Of a stretch of 64,000 nt of DNA, positions 1 through 10,700 are shown piece after piece; position 1 is the first letter of the stretch; every line of letters begins with the position of its first letter. The stretch is from contig JAFWGA010000038.1 in the NCBI GenBank assembly GCA_017515325.1, forward strand, positions 38,467-102,466. Direction: 5' to 3'. The translations under genes were made by a program, and so were the position numbers. Under the pieces are notes generated by a model, which did no database searches, was not told where the DNA came from, and was given only the letters and a program-made list of their open reading frames with translations. Source of the stretch: Blautia sp. (GTDB lineage Bacteria; Bacillota; Clostridia; Lachnospirales; Lachnospiraceae).

Positions 1-727
1 AATTGCCCCGATAGCTTCTCAGCTCTCCCCCCTCAAGCTCGATTACCTTGGTAACTACCTTGTCCAGAAAATACCTGTCATGGGAAACGATCAGGACTGC
101 CCCCGGATAATTCATCAGGAAGACCTCCAGCCAGGCAATGCTGTTCATATCCAGATGATTGGTAGGCTCATCCAGAATCAGGATATCCGGCTTGCGAATC
201 AGCAGCTTTCCCAGTGAAACCCTGGTTTTTTGTCCACCGGAAAGGGTCTCGATGGGCTTGGAAAAATCCTCCTCGTCAAAGCCCAGTCCCTTCAGAACGC
301 CGACGATCTCCGAACGGTAGGCATATCCGTTTTCCTGCTCAAACCTCTCATTCAGGCGGGTATAGGTTTCCATCAATCGGGAAAGCTCTTCCTCCTGGCA
401 GTGCTTCATCTGTTTTTCAAGAGAGCGGATGCGATCTTCCAAATCCAGAATGTCCTGCCGGGTAGACAGAATTTCCTCGTAGATCGTTTTGCCGCTGTGC
501 AGATCCTGGTACTGGGCCAGGTAACCGACCTCTGTATCCCTGGCAAAAAAGACGCTTCCGTCATCCGAAGGAATCTCCTTCATGATGATGCGCAGAAGAG
601 TAGTCTTTCCCGCTCCGTTGTTTCCGATCAGAGCGGCCTTTTCCCTCTCTTCGATATAGAAGGTGCCATCCCGGATCAGAACTCTCTCTCCGAAGCTTTT
701 GCAAATATTATGGCAAGACAAAATCAT
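1..727 (-). CDS. ABC-F family ATPase (5' part only)
   Basis: This is the N-terminal part (about 242 residues) of an ABC-F protein, a soluble tandem-ATPase family that acts on ribosomes in translation or antibiotic protection. The gene runs off the left edge. The start is the ATG read from 727-725, giving MILSCHNICKSFGERVLI. Visible motifs are Walker A GNNGAGKTT near residue 36, the signature LSGGQKTRVSLGKLL, Walker B DILILDEPTNHLDM and the H-loop IVSHDRYFLDKV. The EPTNHLD Walker B and the absence of membrane segments separate ABC-F from transporters. The second ATPase domain is outside the window, so the subgroup (EttA, Uup, YdiF or resistance type) cannot be decided. Confidence 0.9.
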   Translation of the reverse strand, partial: MILSCHNICKSFGERVLIRDGTFYIEEREKAALIGNNGAGKTTLLRIIMKEIPSDDGSVFFARDTEVGYLAQYQDLHSGKTIYEEILSTRQDILDLEDRIRSLEKQMKHCQEEELSRLMETYTRLNERFEQENGYAYRSEIVGVLKGLGFDEEDFSKPIETLSGGQKTRVSLGKLLIRKPDILILDEPTNHLDMNSIAWLEVFLMNYPGAVLIVSHDRYFLDKVVTKVIELEGGELRSYRGN

Positions 728-753
728 GAATATACTCCTGCTTAACTCAACCG

Positions 754-1443
754 CTATTTCCCGGTGTGGAAGGGAAGATACTTTCTCAGGGAGGCAGCCA
801 GTCCGGTTTCCGGCATGGTCTGAAGCCAGACACTGCCGGGGCCTGTCACGATAGTATTGTATAATTCATCTCCACCGAAGAGAGAATTCCTGATGCCTGA
901 AACGGTATGGATATCCATGGTGCAGGTTTCGCTCATGGCAGCAAGATTCCCGGCTTCAATCACGATCTGCTGCCCGGCCTGAAGCTCATATTTTACCACA
1001 TGACCGTCAAACTCGGCAAAGCAGATCCCACTGCCTGAAATCTTCTTCATGACGATGCCGTCACCGCCGAAAAATCCGGGATTGATCTTTTTCTGGTAGT
1101 GGGGGGAAAGCTCTACATTGCGCTCCGCGCACAGAAAGGCGGAGCTTAACAGAACCAGATTCTTTCCCTCCTTGATCTCAAAGGGCAGGATGGCCCCGGG
1201 AAAACGGGAGGCACAGGATATCATCCCTGTTCCTGTTTTCGCAGTGTAAATATGCAGATGGGAAAGCTCCTGAGAAGACTTTCGGCCAAAAACCTTTCCC
1301 AGCCTTCCGGCCTGGTGGGAAGCCTCCAGCTTCATATTCGGGGTCATCCAGGACATTCCGCTTCCCCTTACGATGATACTTTCCTCTGCTTCCAGGTACA
1401 TAATCAGGACGGGCAGGGAATCTCCTTTAATCTCATACCGCAT
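754..1443 (-). CDS. AIM24 / TIGR00266 family protein
   Basis: A 229-residue protein of the AIM24 (TIGR00266) family. These are double-psi beta-barrel-like proteins found in many bacteria with no firm bacterial function. Family hallmarks are visible: VRGSGMSWMTPNM near the N-terminus, FFGGDGIVMKKISGSG in the middle, then ELQAGQQIVIEAGNLAAM, LFGGDELYNTIVTGPG and WLQTMP near the end. No signal peptide or membrane segment is seen, so it is probably cytosolic. It lies 26 bases upstream of the ABC-F gene on the same strand and 49 bases downstream of the beta-galactosidase gene. Co-transcription is possible but no functional link is evident. Confidence 0.85.
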   Translation of the reverse strand: MRYEIKGDSLPVLIMYLEAEESIIVRGSGMSWMTPNMKLEASHQAGRLGKVFGRKSSQELSHLHIYTAKTGTGMISCASRFPGAILPFEIKEGKNLVLLSSAFLCAERNVELSPHYQKKINPGFFGGDGIVMKKISGSGICFAEFDGHVVKYELQAGQQIVIEAGNLAAMSETCTMDIHTVSGIRNSLFGGDELYNTIVTGPGSVWLQTMPETGLAASLRKYLPFHTGK

Positions 1444-1492
1444 ACGTAATCCTTCTTCCTGTTAGTATTTTTTTGCCAGGTTCAGACTTTAT

Positions 1493-4400
1493 TCATTGTT
1501 CTTTGTATAGGATTCCGCCAAAGGAGAATGACAGCCTTAGCGGCTTTGTGTTGTCGATCATGTATTCCGGATGGGTTAAAGCCCCCCAGGTATCATCTCC
1601 TCCGACCCCCATCTGAGTACCGACACGGATATAGGTGTTCAAGGCCAGGGGGAGTTCATTGGAATGCCTGGCATGATCCAGCTCCTGGGGTGTGTAGGGC
1701 AAGGCGGAAAAGCAAAGCTCCTGGCAGTCAAAGTATAGGCCCTTTCCGTCATCGTCCGTAACGACTGCCCAGCGTACCTTCATCTTATTGCCGCACTCCT
1801 GCGGTACCAGATATCTGGCCAGGTTGTCCTTGACCTGATTCCGGTAAACGCCGAGCCTGGCATGACAACGGTCCTGATAGGTCTCGTCCGGTCCCAGTCC
1901 GTACCAGCAAAGGTGGGAATACTTTCCGTCAAGGGTGAAGAGCATGGAAAACTCCGGAAGCTCTCCTACCTGGGAGCATTCATCCAGCTCCAGGTCTGTC
2001 CGCACCATTCCGTCTCCTGTCACAGTGTAGGTGACCCGGCAGTCCCTGGCCGGCCTGACCGGCAGATGATAGGTAAAGCGGACAGTGACCGAATCCTCCT
2101 TTTCCTCCACCTGGTAAGGGGTCGCGCCCCTGCCATGGTCCGTTTTGGTACTGGAGAACATACTGGCAGCCTTCCACTGGCCTGCCCGGAAGGGGAGCAG
2201 ATTGGCGGTATCGTTATCCGTCATGGCCCGCCAGAAATTCGGTCTGGGAATATCCTTGAGCAGCTCTTCTCCCCCATACCGATAGGAAACCAGTCCGCCA
2301 TGCAGGGTTGAAAAAAGAACCTCAAAATCATCATTGCCGACACCAAGGTTCCACCATCCGTGGGTGACGCGAAGCGGAGTTTTCCCCCAATCCGTCTGCA
2401 TCGAAGCTTTTCGCCGGGGCATTCCCACCCTGACCACCTGCTGTCCCCAGGCGATTTCATGGCCGGCTTCAGCCCAAATCATATCCTCCTTCAGACGAAG
2501 AGAAAGGGTGAGAGCATATTCGCCGTCTTCCTCAGGAAGGGCAAAGGGATTCCGGATCATGACCGTATCACCGGGAGGGCAGGAAAGCGATCCCGGGATC
2601 GACTCCACCAATCGCCCTTCTTTCTCAAGAAGGCAATCCAGCACATAACAGGAAGCATCCGTGAACAGGTTGAGGTTTTTGATGCAGATCTGGACAGGCC
2701 AGCCCTCTTCCACCTTTTTTCCCTCTTCATCACAGAAGCTGAAGATGAAATTCTGATAATTGAACCTTACCTCCTGCAATTTGGGAGAGGGATCCCTGTC
2801 CCTTCCATATACGATTCCGTTCCCGCTGAAGGAATAGTCACAGGGACGCTCTCCGAAATCCCCGCCATAGGCCTGATATTCCCTGCCATAGCGGTCATGC
2901 CGGGTGATGGACTGATCGATATAATCCCAGATGAAGCCACCCTGGAAATGAGGATAGCGCTCTAAAAGATCTGTATATTTATGCATGGCGCCGCAGGAAT
3001 TTCCCATGGCGTGAGTGTATTCGCAGAGAATGACCGGTTTTTCCCTGTGCTCCTTCAGGTATTCCTCCATGTCGGCAGCAGGCGTATACATGGTGCTTTC
3101 GATATCGGAGGTCTGCGGGTAACGGGTATCCCTTTCCCGGCAGGCTCCTTCATAATGAACCGGTCTGGTTCCGTCGGTGCTGCGCAGATAATCGGCCATA
3201 TTCAGGATATCCTTCCCACCGAAGGACTCGTTTCCGCAGGACCAGATCAGAATACAGGCATGATTCTTGTCGCGCTCATACATGCTCCTGGCCCGGTCCA
3301 AAACAAGCTCAGCATATTCCGGCCGGTTTCCGGGGACACAGTAGTCCAAGGGCTTTAGTCCTCTGCCGATGGCGTCCCATACCCCATGGGTCTCCAGATT
3401 GGTCTCATCGATCACATAGAGGCCATACTCATCGCATAGCCGGTAAAAAACAGAAGAATTGGGATAATGGCTTGTGCGGATGGCATTGATATTGCTGCGC
3501 TTCATAGTGGTAAGATCCTTGCGGATCATATCCGGTGTGATAACCCTGCCGGAGGAAGAACAGAACTCATGGCGGTTTACGCCCTTAAAAACGATCCTCT
3601 CCCCGTTCAGATACATGATCCCGTCACGGATCTCAATGCACCTGAAGCCCACCCTCTCAGGGACGGTCTCGGTCAGTTCTCCTTGCTCATCCCTCAGCTC
3701 GAGCGTGAGGTCATAGAGGTAAGGATTCTCTGCGCTCCAGAGCTGTACCGGGTCCTTTATGGCAAGCTCGAGACGGATTCCGGTCAGATCCTCCCCGGCC
3801 TCTGAAAAATCTGTCCATCCCTCAGCCAGGATGACATCTGAGTCTGTGAGCTTGGCCGTCAGGCTTCCCTTTCCCCTTACCTGGCAGGATAAGGAAAGGA
3901 TTGCCTTATCCCTTGACACTTTCCCCTTTTCCTCTGCCAGAATCGTCTGTATCTTCAGATCCTTAAGATGAACCCTGGGTTCGACAAAGAGATAGACATC
4001 TCTGTGTATTCCGCTGAAACGGAAGAAGTCCTGATCCTCGCACCAGCTTCCTGCCGTCCATTTGTATACCTGGAGGGAAAGCTTGTTTTCACCCGGCAGC
4101 AAAAATGGTGTCAGCTCAAATTCTGAGGGGGTGAAGGAGTCCTCGCTGTAGCCGATATATTCTCCGTTCAGCCACAGGGCAAAGCCGCTTTCCACTCCCT
4201 GAAAGCTGATATAGACCCTTTGCCCTGCCATAAAGTCGGGCAGAGTAAAGTATTTCACATAGCTGGCAGTAGGGTTAAACCGTAAGGGAATTTCACCTGG
4301 CTCAACCTCTTCCCGCCCATCCCAGGGATATTGCGTGTTGGCGTACTGGGGACAATCATAGCCCTGCATCTGGATATGTCCCGGGACATGGATCTCCGCC

Positions 4401-4624
4401 CAGCCATGGCAGTCATATTCCTTTTTTTCGAATCCCGGAACAGCGCTGCCGGGATTGGGCGCGTAGGAAAACTTCCACAAGCCGTTCAGATTAACCTTAC
4501 AGTCCGAAGGCTGGGAAAAAGAAGCCCTTGCATGCGCAAACCATTCATGATCAGAATGGGCTGGCAGACGGTTCTGCTGAAATATCTCCGGATTCTTGAC
4601 AATATCGAAATTAAAATCGCTCAT
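1493..4624 (-). CDS. Beta-galactosidase, glycoside hydrolase family 2
   Basis: A 1043-residue LacZ-type GH2 enzyme that hydrolyses terminal beta-galactosides such as lactose. Domain order fits the family: jelly-roll sugar-binding domain (about 45-215), immunoglobulin-like domains, TIM barrel (about 335-630), a second Ig-like domain and the C-terminal bgal small chain domain (about 750-1035). The acid/base motif WSCGNES puts the catalytic Glu at residue 466. The nucleophile motif VILCEYTHAMGNS puts Glu at 535. FKGVNRHEF near 347 is the conserved entry to the barrel. There is no signal peptide, so it acts in the cytoplasm on imported sugar. Length matches E. coli LacZ. No lac permease or regulator is adjacent. 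Confidence 0.95.
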   Translation of the reverse strand: MSDFNFDIVKNPEIFQQNRLPAHSDHEWFAHARASFSQPSDCKVNLNGLWKFSYAPNPGSAVPGFEKKEYDCHGWAEIHVPGHIQMQGYDCPQYANTQYPWDGREEVEPGEIPLRFNPTASYVKYFTLPDFMAGQRVYISFQGVESGFALWLNGEYIGYSEDSFTPSEFELTPFLLPGENKLSLQVYKWTAGSWCEDQDFFRFSGIHRDVYLFVEPRVHLKDLKIQTILAEEKGKVSRDKAILSLSCQVRGKGSLTAKLTDSDVILAEGWTDFSEAGEDLTGIRLELAIKDPVQLWSAENPYLYDLTLELRDEQGELTETVPERVGFRCIEIRDGIMYLNGERIVFKGVNRHEFCSSSGRVITPDMIRKDLTTMKRSNINAIRTSHYPNSSVFYRLCDEYGLYVIDETNLETHGVWDAIGRGLKPLDYCVPGNRPEYAELVLDRARSMYERDKNHACILIWSCGNESFGGKDILNMADYLRSTDGTRPVHYEGACRERDTRYPQTSDIESTMYTPAADMEEYLKEHREKPVILCEYTHAMGNSCGAMHKYTDLLERYPHFQGGFIWDYIDQSITRHDRYGREYQAYGGDFGERPCDYSFSGNGIVYGRDRDPSPKLQEVRFNYQNFIFSFCDEEGKKVEEGWPVQICIKNLNLFTDASCYVLDCLLEKEGRLVESIPGSLSCPPGDTVMIRNPFALPEEDGEYALTLSLRLKEDMIWAEAGHEIAWGQQVVRVGMPRRKASMQTDWGKTPLRVTHGWWNLGVGNDDFEVLFSTLHGGLVSYRYGGEELLKDIPRPNFWRAMTDNDTANLLPFRAGQWKAASMFSSTKTDHGRGATPYQVEEKEDSVTVRFTYHLPVRPARDCRVTYTVTGDGMVRTDLELDECSQVGELPEFSMLFTLDGKYSHLCWYGLGPDETYQDRCHARLGVYRNQVKDNLARYLVPQECGNKMKVRWAVVTDDDGKGLYFDCQELCFSALPYTPQELDHARHSNELPLALNTYIRVGTQMGVGGDDTWGALTHPEYMIDNTKPLRLSFSFGGILYKEQ

Positions 4625-4680
4625 ACTATCCTTTCAAAGACTGACAGTCTATGTATGATTCTTGACTGGAAAATCATGTA

Positions 4681-5661
4681 TTACGATGGGGTCAGCGTCA
4701 TGACAATGGGAATATGGTCTGAGATCTCCTCCCGATAGCGGTCATAGTCGCCATAATAGGCAGTGTAATAGCTCGTTCCCATGACATCTACCCTTCGATA
4801 AGCCGGCCGCATAGAAGCCAGACGGTTTGCGTTATAACAGAAATGATCAAAATTATTTTGATAGCCCACAGTGCTCTCCTGGGGATTTTTATCCTTCGGC
4901 TTTTTTAAAGTGGTCAACTGATCCTGGACGGTAAGAATCCTTTTATCTCCGATGATCAGTCCGTCCTGAGGCGTGTCGATGAAGGGTTTACCTGTCCAGA
5001 AGCGGCGCAGATTGAGATTGAAATCCCCCATAAGGACCGTATAGGCAGGCATGGAAGAACCATAATTCATATCCTCTATCCTGGGATACATCACCTTTGT
5101 CAGTACATCAAACTCATTCTGTCTTCTGCCCCACATGAGGCGGTCCTTCTGGTTGTCAAACACATTGAAGCGGATATGGTCGCAGATAACCCTGAGTTCG
5201 AAGTTTCCTCCGCCAAGACCACTGGGCGTAAATCTGCCATAGAGAGGGTCTCTCACCAGCTCCTTCAGCCCCTTTTGAGCGTGAACATTGTACCTGTCGT
5301 AGATCACAGGTTCAAAGTCTTTCTTCTGTCCGTTCAGAAGGGTAGACTGGATCCGGGCCAGCCGCCTCTTGTTCCAGATAAAGGCATAGCCTTCTCCCAC
5401 CACATCCAGATCCGCAGAGCTGACGCCTCTTTTTGGCCTGGAAAGATGCCAGGATTTCTCCCAGCCGGGTCCCAGACAGGTTAGAACCGGCGTCAAGGCA
5501 TCTTCGTCAGTCACTTCCATCAATGCCACCAGATCCATGCCTTCATGCCGGATCATCTCGGCGATTTGCATGGCTCGGTATCGTGTCGCTGTTGTTCTCG
5601 ACAGACCGTTTGTATTAAAAGAGCCCAAAACATAGCTGCGTCCCTGTCCCAGAAAAACCAC
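4681..5661 (-). CDS. Endonuclease/exonuclease/phosphatase-fold protein
   Basis: About 326 residues with the EEP (DNase I-like) fold of metal-dependent phosphodiesterases. Visible landmarks are GSFNTNGLSRTTATRYRAMQ at the N-terminus, LVALMEVTDEDALTPV with the metal-binding Glu, VLMGDFNLNLRR in the middle and ISDHIPIVMTL with the catalytic Asp-His pair near the end. No signal peptide is seen. Substrate could be DNA, RNA, nucleotide or phospholipid; the sequence does not decide. The reading frame opens at GTG (5661), only 8 bases after the TPR gene, but the purine-rich ribosome site overlaps that codon, so the true start is uncertain. Position suggests it is the last gene of the DUF5717-DUF5716-TPR operon. 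Confidence 0.8.
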   Translation of the reverse strand: MVFLGQGRSYVLGSFNTNGLSRTTATRYRAMQIAEMIRHEGMDLVALMEVTDEDALTPVLTCLGPGWEKSWHLSRPKRGVSSADLDVVGEGYAFIWNKRRLARIQSTLLNGQKKDFEPVIYDRYNVHAQKGLKELVRDPLYGRFTPSGLGGGNFELRVICDHIRFNVFDNQKDRLMWGRRQNEFDVLTKVMYPRIEDMNYGSSMPAYTVLMGDFNLNLRRFWTGKPFIDTPQDGLIIGDKRILTVQDQLTTLKKPKDKNPQESTVGYQNNFDHFCYNANRLASMRPAYRRVDVMGTSYYTAYYGDYDRYREEISDHIPIVMTLTPS

Positions 5662-5669
5662 CCCCCTTA

Positions 5670-6458
5670 TTATTTACTGGTACTTCTGTGGTATTCCTTC
5701 ATGAAGCCCTCAAGAAAGGCATCCATCCTGCCCTCTTCCACGTCAGGCGCAGGAGTGGATTCGAATTGTTCCAGGATCTGTCTGACCTTGTCCTTGATCT
5801 GTGGGTTGATCTGGACATTGCCGACAGATGCCTCCTCTTCGACAGCTTTATCCTTGCTGCTATAGGAAGAAAGCGCCAAAAGGGAGTATTCCAGCTCTTC
5901 ATCCTCATGGGAAAGCTCAAAGGCTTTCCGAAAATAATCGGCTGCCTTCTCCATCTGAAAGAGATTGGCATAGGCGCAGCCCAGATTGTGGCTGATGCAG
6001 GCTGCCAGGGAAGGATCCTCCTCCTTGAGCCCTTCGTTGATCAGACCGGTGTACATGTCAATGGCCTTGATGTACATGCCGTTCTCCATAAAGGCGTCTC
6101 CCTTTTTTTTCCTGCGCATAGTCAGAGACAATTCATCCATTTCACGGAGCTGGGCGTTAAGCTTTTTCAGTTCCTCATAGGAAAGGTAATTGATCTCTTT
6201 AAAAATGGGGTAGACAAGATCCTCCAGGCTGGAAAATTTACCCAGAAAGGGGCGGATTTTCTGCCCTAACAGGGGCAGCTTCAGCTCGGTAGAGATCCAG
6301 AAGCAGAGCTCCTCATTAAAGAGAGTGCGGTCTACCAGATACAGATTATGATACAGATAATAACAGAGCTCCTCGATGGAATAGATATTCATCTGGATGT
6401 TCTGGATAAAGTAGGGCTGCCTTGCCCGAGGTGTCTGGCAAAGAATACAGCTGCTCAT
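5670..6458 (-). CDS. TPR-repeat protein of the DUF5716/DUF5717 cluster
   Basis: A 262-residue protein with at least one clear tetratricopeptide pair around residues 150-195 (SLAACISHNLGCAYANLF, then KAADYFRKAFELSHEDEE). TPRs mediate protein-protein contacts. The N-terminus carries CILC plus a predicted helical region (SIEELCYYLYHNLYLVDRTL). The C-terminal 60 residues are charged and helical. No enzyme motif is visible. Its ATG overlaps the TGA of the DUF5716 gene by 4 bases, which implies translational coupling. Function unknown; an adaptor role for the neighbouring Hsp70-like protein is inference. Confidence 0.8.
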   Translation of the reverse strand: MSSCILCQTPRARQPYFIQNIQMNIYSIEELCYYLYHNLYLVDRTLFNEELCFWISTELKLPLLGQKIRPFLGKFSSLEDLVYPIFKEINYLSYEELKKLNAQLREMDELSLTMRRKKKGDAFMENGMYIKAIDMYTGLINEGLKEEDPSLAACISHNLGCAYANLFQMEKAADYFRKAFELSHEDEELEYSLLALSSYSSKDKAVEEEASVGNVQINPQIKDKVRQILEQFESTPAPDVEEGRMDAFLEGFMKEYHRSTSK

Positions 6459-7735
6459 ACGCTTTCCTCCCCCCAGTTAACCACTTCCGTCCATGTCTTG
6501 CCGGTGGAGGGGAACATCTCTCCGAAACCTAAGTCCTCCACCGTGATCTCGCAGTCATCCTTGGACAGATATTTCATGGACAACAGGATCCGGTTTGTCC
6601 GGGGAGGACGGTCGATCAGTCCGTCCAGTTTCATGGCTACCTTCCTTTTTTCCGTGGAGCCGGCCTGGGAAACGATGAAGACCAGCTCGGCTGTTTCATC
6701 CAGAATGATCTCGCAGCTGATGTGGTATTCATACCAGTTCCTGCCGGCGACGATCAGGGGATGATAGGCTGGCGTTCCCATGACGAGCAGATCCATGCCG
6801 ACATTGGAAAGAACCATGGAATCGCTCAGGAACCGGTAGGCCTTCAGTTTTTTGTCCTCTTTTCTTTCCTTCGCTCCTGCGCAGGCTCCTTTCGCAAAGA
6901 GATTATTACCATAAAAGGCCTTTCTTTGCTGCTGAATCAGAATCTTGACGCTTCTCTCAGACCAATCCTTGGAAAAGCCGTTGCCGGTCAGCAATATCGT
7001 AGAATAGAGATCAGAACTCAGGGTTTTTTTGATAAAAAGGGCAAAGGCATCGTCCCTTTCGGTTCCCTGTTGGGGAAGCGGAGGAAGCGTGGTCTGACCT
7101 GCGTTTTGCAGTCTCACTGTGATCGGAGTCCTGGCGGACTGAGACTGGACAGAGAGACGGCTGAAAAGAACCGTATCCTGCCGGAATTCATACCATCCGA
7201 TATTGCGGTTCCAGTTTTCCCTACGCTGCGTCATAGCATAATAAAAGAAACACTGAGGATAATCCATGAGAAGATAATTATCCCTGGCAAAGCCAGCCTC
7301 CTCGCAAGCCGCAGAAAGATGACGGACCAGCTCCGGCGTCAGAGTCTCTACCCCAATGGCGATACAGCTTGTGTTGGATACCGCGTGGGAAATACCCGTC
7401 ATTTTCAGAAGACAGGTCAGAAAGCCGGCCAGAATATAGGATAGCGGCCAGGTTTCGCCGTCTATCTCCACGGTATCCGCTTCCACAAGGCAGAGGCTCA
7501 AAAGATCCGGGATAATGGTCCCCTCATTTTGGCTGGAAAAGTATTTGGCTTCTGTCCCAATGCAGAAAGCCTTGTTCTTATGACGCAGACAGACAGTAGT
7601 CGGAATCTCAAAATCAGAGCTCCCCACCGTCTCTGAGATAGAGCAGGGTTCAGAAGCCTTACGGTCATATACAGCAATCTGGGAAGATTCCTTTCCAAAG
7701 TCAATTCCTATGATGAGGTCTCGGACTTCATTCAT
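6455..7735 (-). CDS. DUF5716 family, Hsp70/actin-like ATPase-fold protein
   Basis: A 426-residue protein of the DUF5716 type. The N-terminus DLIIGIDFGKESSQIAVYD matches the phosphate-1 loop of the Hsp70/actin/sugar-kinase fold. LLTGNGFSKDW (about residue 247) fits the adenosine-motif position. An ATP-dependent conformational switch is therefore likely, but no classic peptide-binding domain is seen. The C-terminal 100 residues form a beta-rich segment (YEYHISCEIILDETAELVF). Good ribosome site GAAGGAG precedes the ATG. It sits 29 bases after DUF5717 and overlaps the TPR gene. The family name is recognised from the architecture; its cellular role is unknown to me. Confidence 0.8.
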   Translation of the reverse strand: MNEVRDLIIGIDFGKESSQIAVYDRKASEPCSISETVGSSDFEIPTTVCLRHKNKAFCIGTEAKYFSSQNEGTIIPDLLSLCLVEADTVEIDGETWPLSYILAGFLTCLLKMTGISHAVSNTSCIAIGVETLTPELVRHLSAACEEAGFARDNYLLMDYPQCFFYYAMTQRRENWNRNIGWYEFRQDTVLFSRLSVQSQSARTPITVRLQNAGQTTLPPLPQQGTERDDAFALFIKKTLSSDLYSTILLTGNGFSKDWSERSVKILIQQQRKAFYGNNLFAKGACAGAKERKEDKKLKAYRFLSDSMVLSNVGMDLLVMGTPAYHPLIVAGRNWYEYHISCEIILDETAELVFIVSQAGSTEKRKVAMKLDGLIDRPPRTNRILLSMKYLSKDDCEITVEDLGFGEMFPSTGKTWTEVVNWGEESV

Positions 7736-7764
7736 GGTCTGTCTCCTTCATAATATAAACAGCA

Positions 7765-10700
7765 TTACCGGATATGGAACATTTCCTTCACATATTGCTC
7801 CTGCCTCAGATAATCTGTAATCATTTTTTTCAATCCTTTCCCGCCATGGAGAAGCCGGGAAGAAAGCATCTGGTTGATACGCTGATATTTGCTCACAGAG
7901 GCGTTTTCCACCCTGGAGATCGACAATACCCGCTCGGAGGTCTTCACCGTGCGGCCATTTTTCTCAACCTGGAAATAATACCGAATGCTTTCTCCGTAGA
8001 AAAGGGCAAAGCAGCGGTTGAAAATTCCCTCATATACGTTTCTCAGAACCTCCGAACGATAATGGGTCTGGCTTCCCAGGCCGGTATCCATCCGGTAAAA
8101 AAGGGTAACCTTGGCTTTGGGATCCTCATGTATCTCAATGAAGACCTTATCATCCAGCTGGTAAGGCGCCAGCTGACGGGTATTCAGGCGGCGGAAGAAA
8201 CCAAAGCTCATCTCGTCCGCCATGCATTCCGCCAGAATATCGTCCTCAATCTGCTCTATGGATTCTGCCTCCTCCAGTCTGGCCTTTCCTCGGGACAGTT
8301 CCTTCAGAAGAGCCAGCCGGCAGATCCGGTCCGCCTTCCATTGGCCCTGGTAAACCTTGAGCAGGTAGGATAAAACCAGGCTGCTCATGGCGTAATCCCG
8401 GACGAAAATACCATAGGAGAGATGGGTAAGATAAGCCCCGATCACCCTTTCGTCCCCGTCATGCCGGATATAGGCTTCCAGTACACTCTCTCCGTCCTTG
8501 CGGTAGTCGTCGGTAAACATCAAAAGACAGAGGATTTTTTCCTCGAGGTCTTTGGTGTCCAGACGTCTGGCCAGAGCTTCCTGCCGCAAGGAAAACAGAA
8601 GGCTCATGGGACCCTGGCTGTAACGGATCATATAGGTTATCGTGGCATTATCGCAGCAGTCGGCATGGTAAAGCATGGATGCAAGGCTCAACAGCTCCTT
8701 ATCTTCGATATAATCAGAATTTTCGATCTCTCTGCTGACCAGTCGAAGAATTTCATCATGGTCGAGCCCTTCGCAGCCATATTCCCCTACTGCTTTCATG
8801 GCCTGATCATATAAGCCCCTGGAGATCAGAATGGAGAGGAGCTTCTTTTTATCTACCTTGACATATTCGTGAATGTCGATTCTCCTCAGATAGTCGTCCA
8901 GGCCGTCGTCCTTGGCGCAGGTCCAGAACCAGTCCAGAATCCTGCTGCGGATCTTTCTTCTGTATTCCACCGTAAAAGCCTCAGAGCGGACAATCCGTTC
9001 AAAAATTGCCAGGTTCTGGGAGGAAAGATCATTGTTCTCTGTAAAATGAAGCAAAAGGCCCGGCTCGTCCACACCCAGGTTCAGCACAGCCCGGGCGATA
9101 TCCTCATCGACAAACAGAGGACTTTTGCGATAGGGTACCGTCGTTTCATAGCGTCTTTGCTTCTCATCCTGAAAGAGGATGACAGAATCCTGAGAATAGA
9201 CCCGAATAAAAGCGGAGCCCTTGGACAAGGGATAGATATCCTCTCTTACCAGCTGGTCACAGCGCACGATCACCTGACGGATCCTGGGATTATCGCAATA
9301 GACCCTGTAGTTAAAAAGAACCCTGGCGATGGCTGCCGCATCCGAATAGGAATCCGGTTGGGAGTAGAATTCCCGGTAAAGGATGGTATAATCCTCATTC
9401 ATTTTGCCCATGGACAGACTTTTTTCCGCAAACTCCCGCATATGGCTTTTGTAAAGGCCATAGGTAGAGGTATCCTCTGCCCGACGGGTGATGACATTGG
9501 CATAAAGGTAAGCCTTTTTGGCGTCGCCCAGAGAATCGTTATTGTATTTGAAATAGATCAGCAGGGAGCGCGGCAGCACGATGCGCTGGGACATGTCCAT
9601 GGTTTCCACGTAGTATTCGTAGAGTCTGGTGATCCTTAGCCCCCGCTCTACTGCCAGGGAAAACCAGCGGAAATATTCCTTTCTTCGAGGATTTCCTCTG
9701 ATGATATACTTACAGAGTCCCTCCAGGGTCTCGTCTGTAGGGAAGAGCTCATAACACTTCTCCAGCACCATGCAGGCTGTGAGGGAAAAGCTCTTGTCAT
9801 AGCTGATCAGATAGACGAAGCGCATGGATAACTCTTCTGTCAAAAAACCATTTCTCACAGCAAAATAATAGACCTGGATCCAGAATCCGCTTAAGGTATG
9901 CATGGAAGCAGGCTCCTCGCGGAGGTATTTCCAGGCCTCCAGATAAAGGAAGGGGCTGGTACAACCGCGTTCAAACAGCTCCTCCATCCGATAGAGGGCA
10001 CGGGAAGGAGATGTAAGCTCATGATCCAGCTGAAGCAGGAACCACAGAAGGACAAAACTGTCCCCCTTCATCATATAGAGATTGCGGATCCTGGTAATCA
10101 CCTGATCATAATTGCTGATTTGTCCGGTCACCAGGCTCAGGTACCAGTAGGCGCCTTCGAGGACAATCTCCTCTTCGGTAAAAACCCGGTCCTTATATTC
10201 GCTCAGGATCTGGACAGCCTGGTCATCCTTCTTTTCCTCATGGAGCAGCCAGGCTTCATAGAGCTGGAATTCCGGATAGTACTGCCCGGAATCCTTGAGG
10301 GCGTTCAGCGTGAAATGAGTGCTGACAGCCCATTCATCAAAGGCAGTTCTGCCACACTGATATTCCAGATAGTCCTTCATCATACTGAGGAGATGTCTTT
10401 TCTCTACAGCCCTCAGCTTGATATCGGTCTTGGGATAAGCAGATGCCGTAATCGGAAAAGCCAGTATCTCGTAGGGGCTTTTTACCAGGATTTCGCCGTA
10501 CTGCCTTCCCTTTGCCAGCTTTTTCCGGTCGATGATGTATTCCAGATCATAGCGGCTGCCAATGAAATCATCATCTGTGATCACCTTTCTGACCGGCTCG
10601 AGAAAGCTTCCCTTCGCTTCTATCTCAAGCCTTAAGTGCCCCCATCCGCTTCTTTGAATGGTAAAGAGCTCGCTGCGTGTCTCCGAGACCGAATAAAACT

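Noticed and set aside
2360-2965. Plus-strand open frame of about 200 codons
   Set aside because: It lies wholly inside the beta-galactosidase gene, has no family resemblance and no ribosome site.
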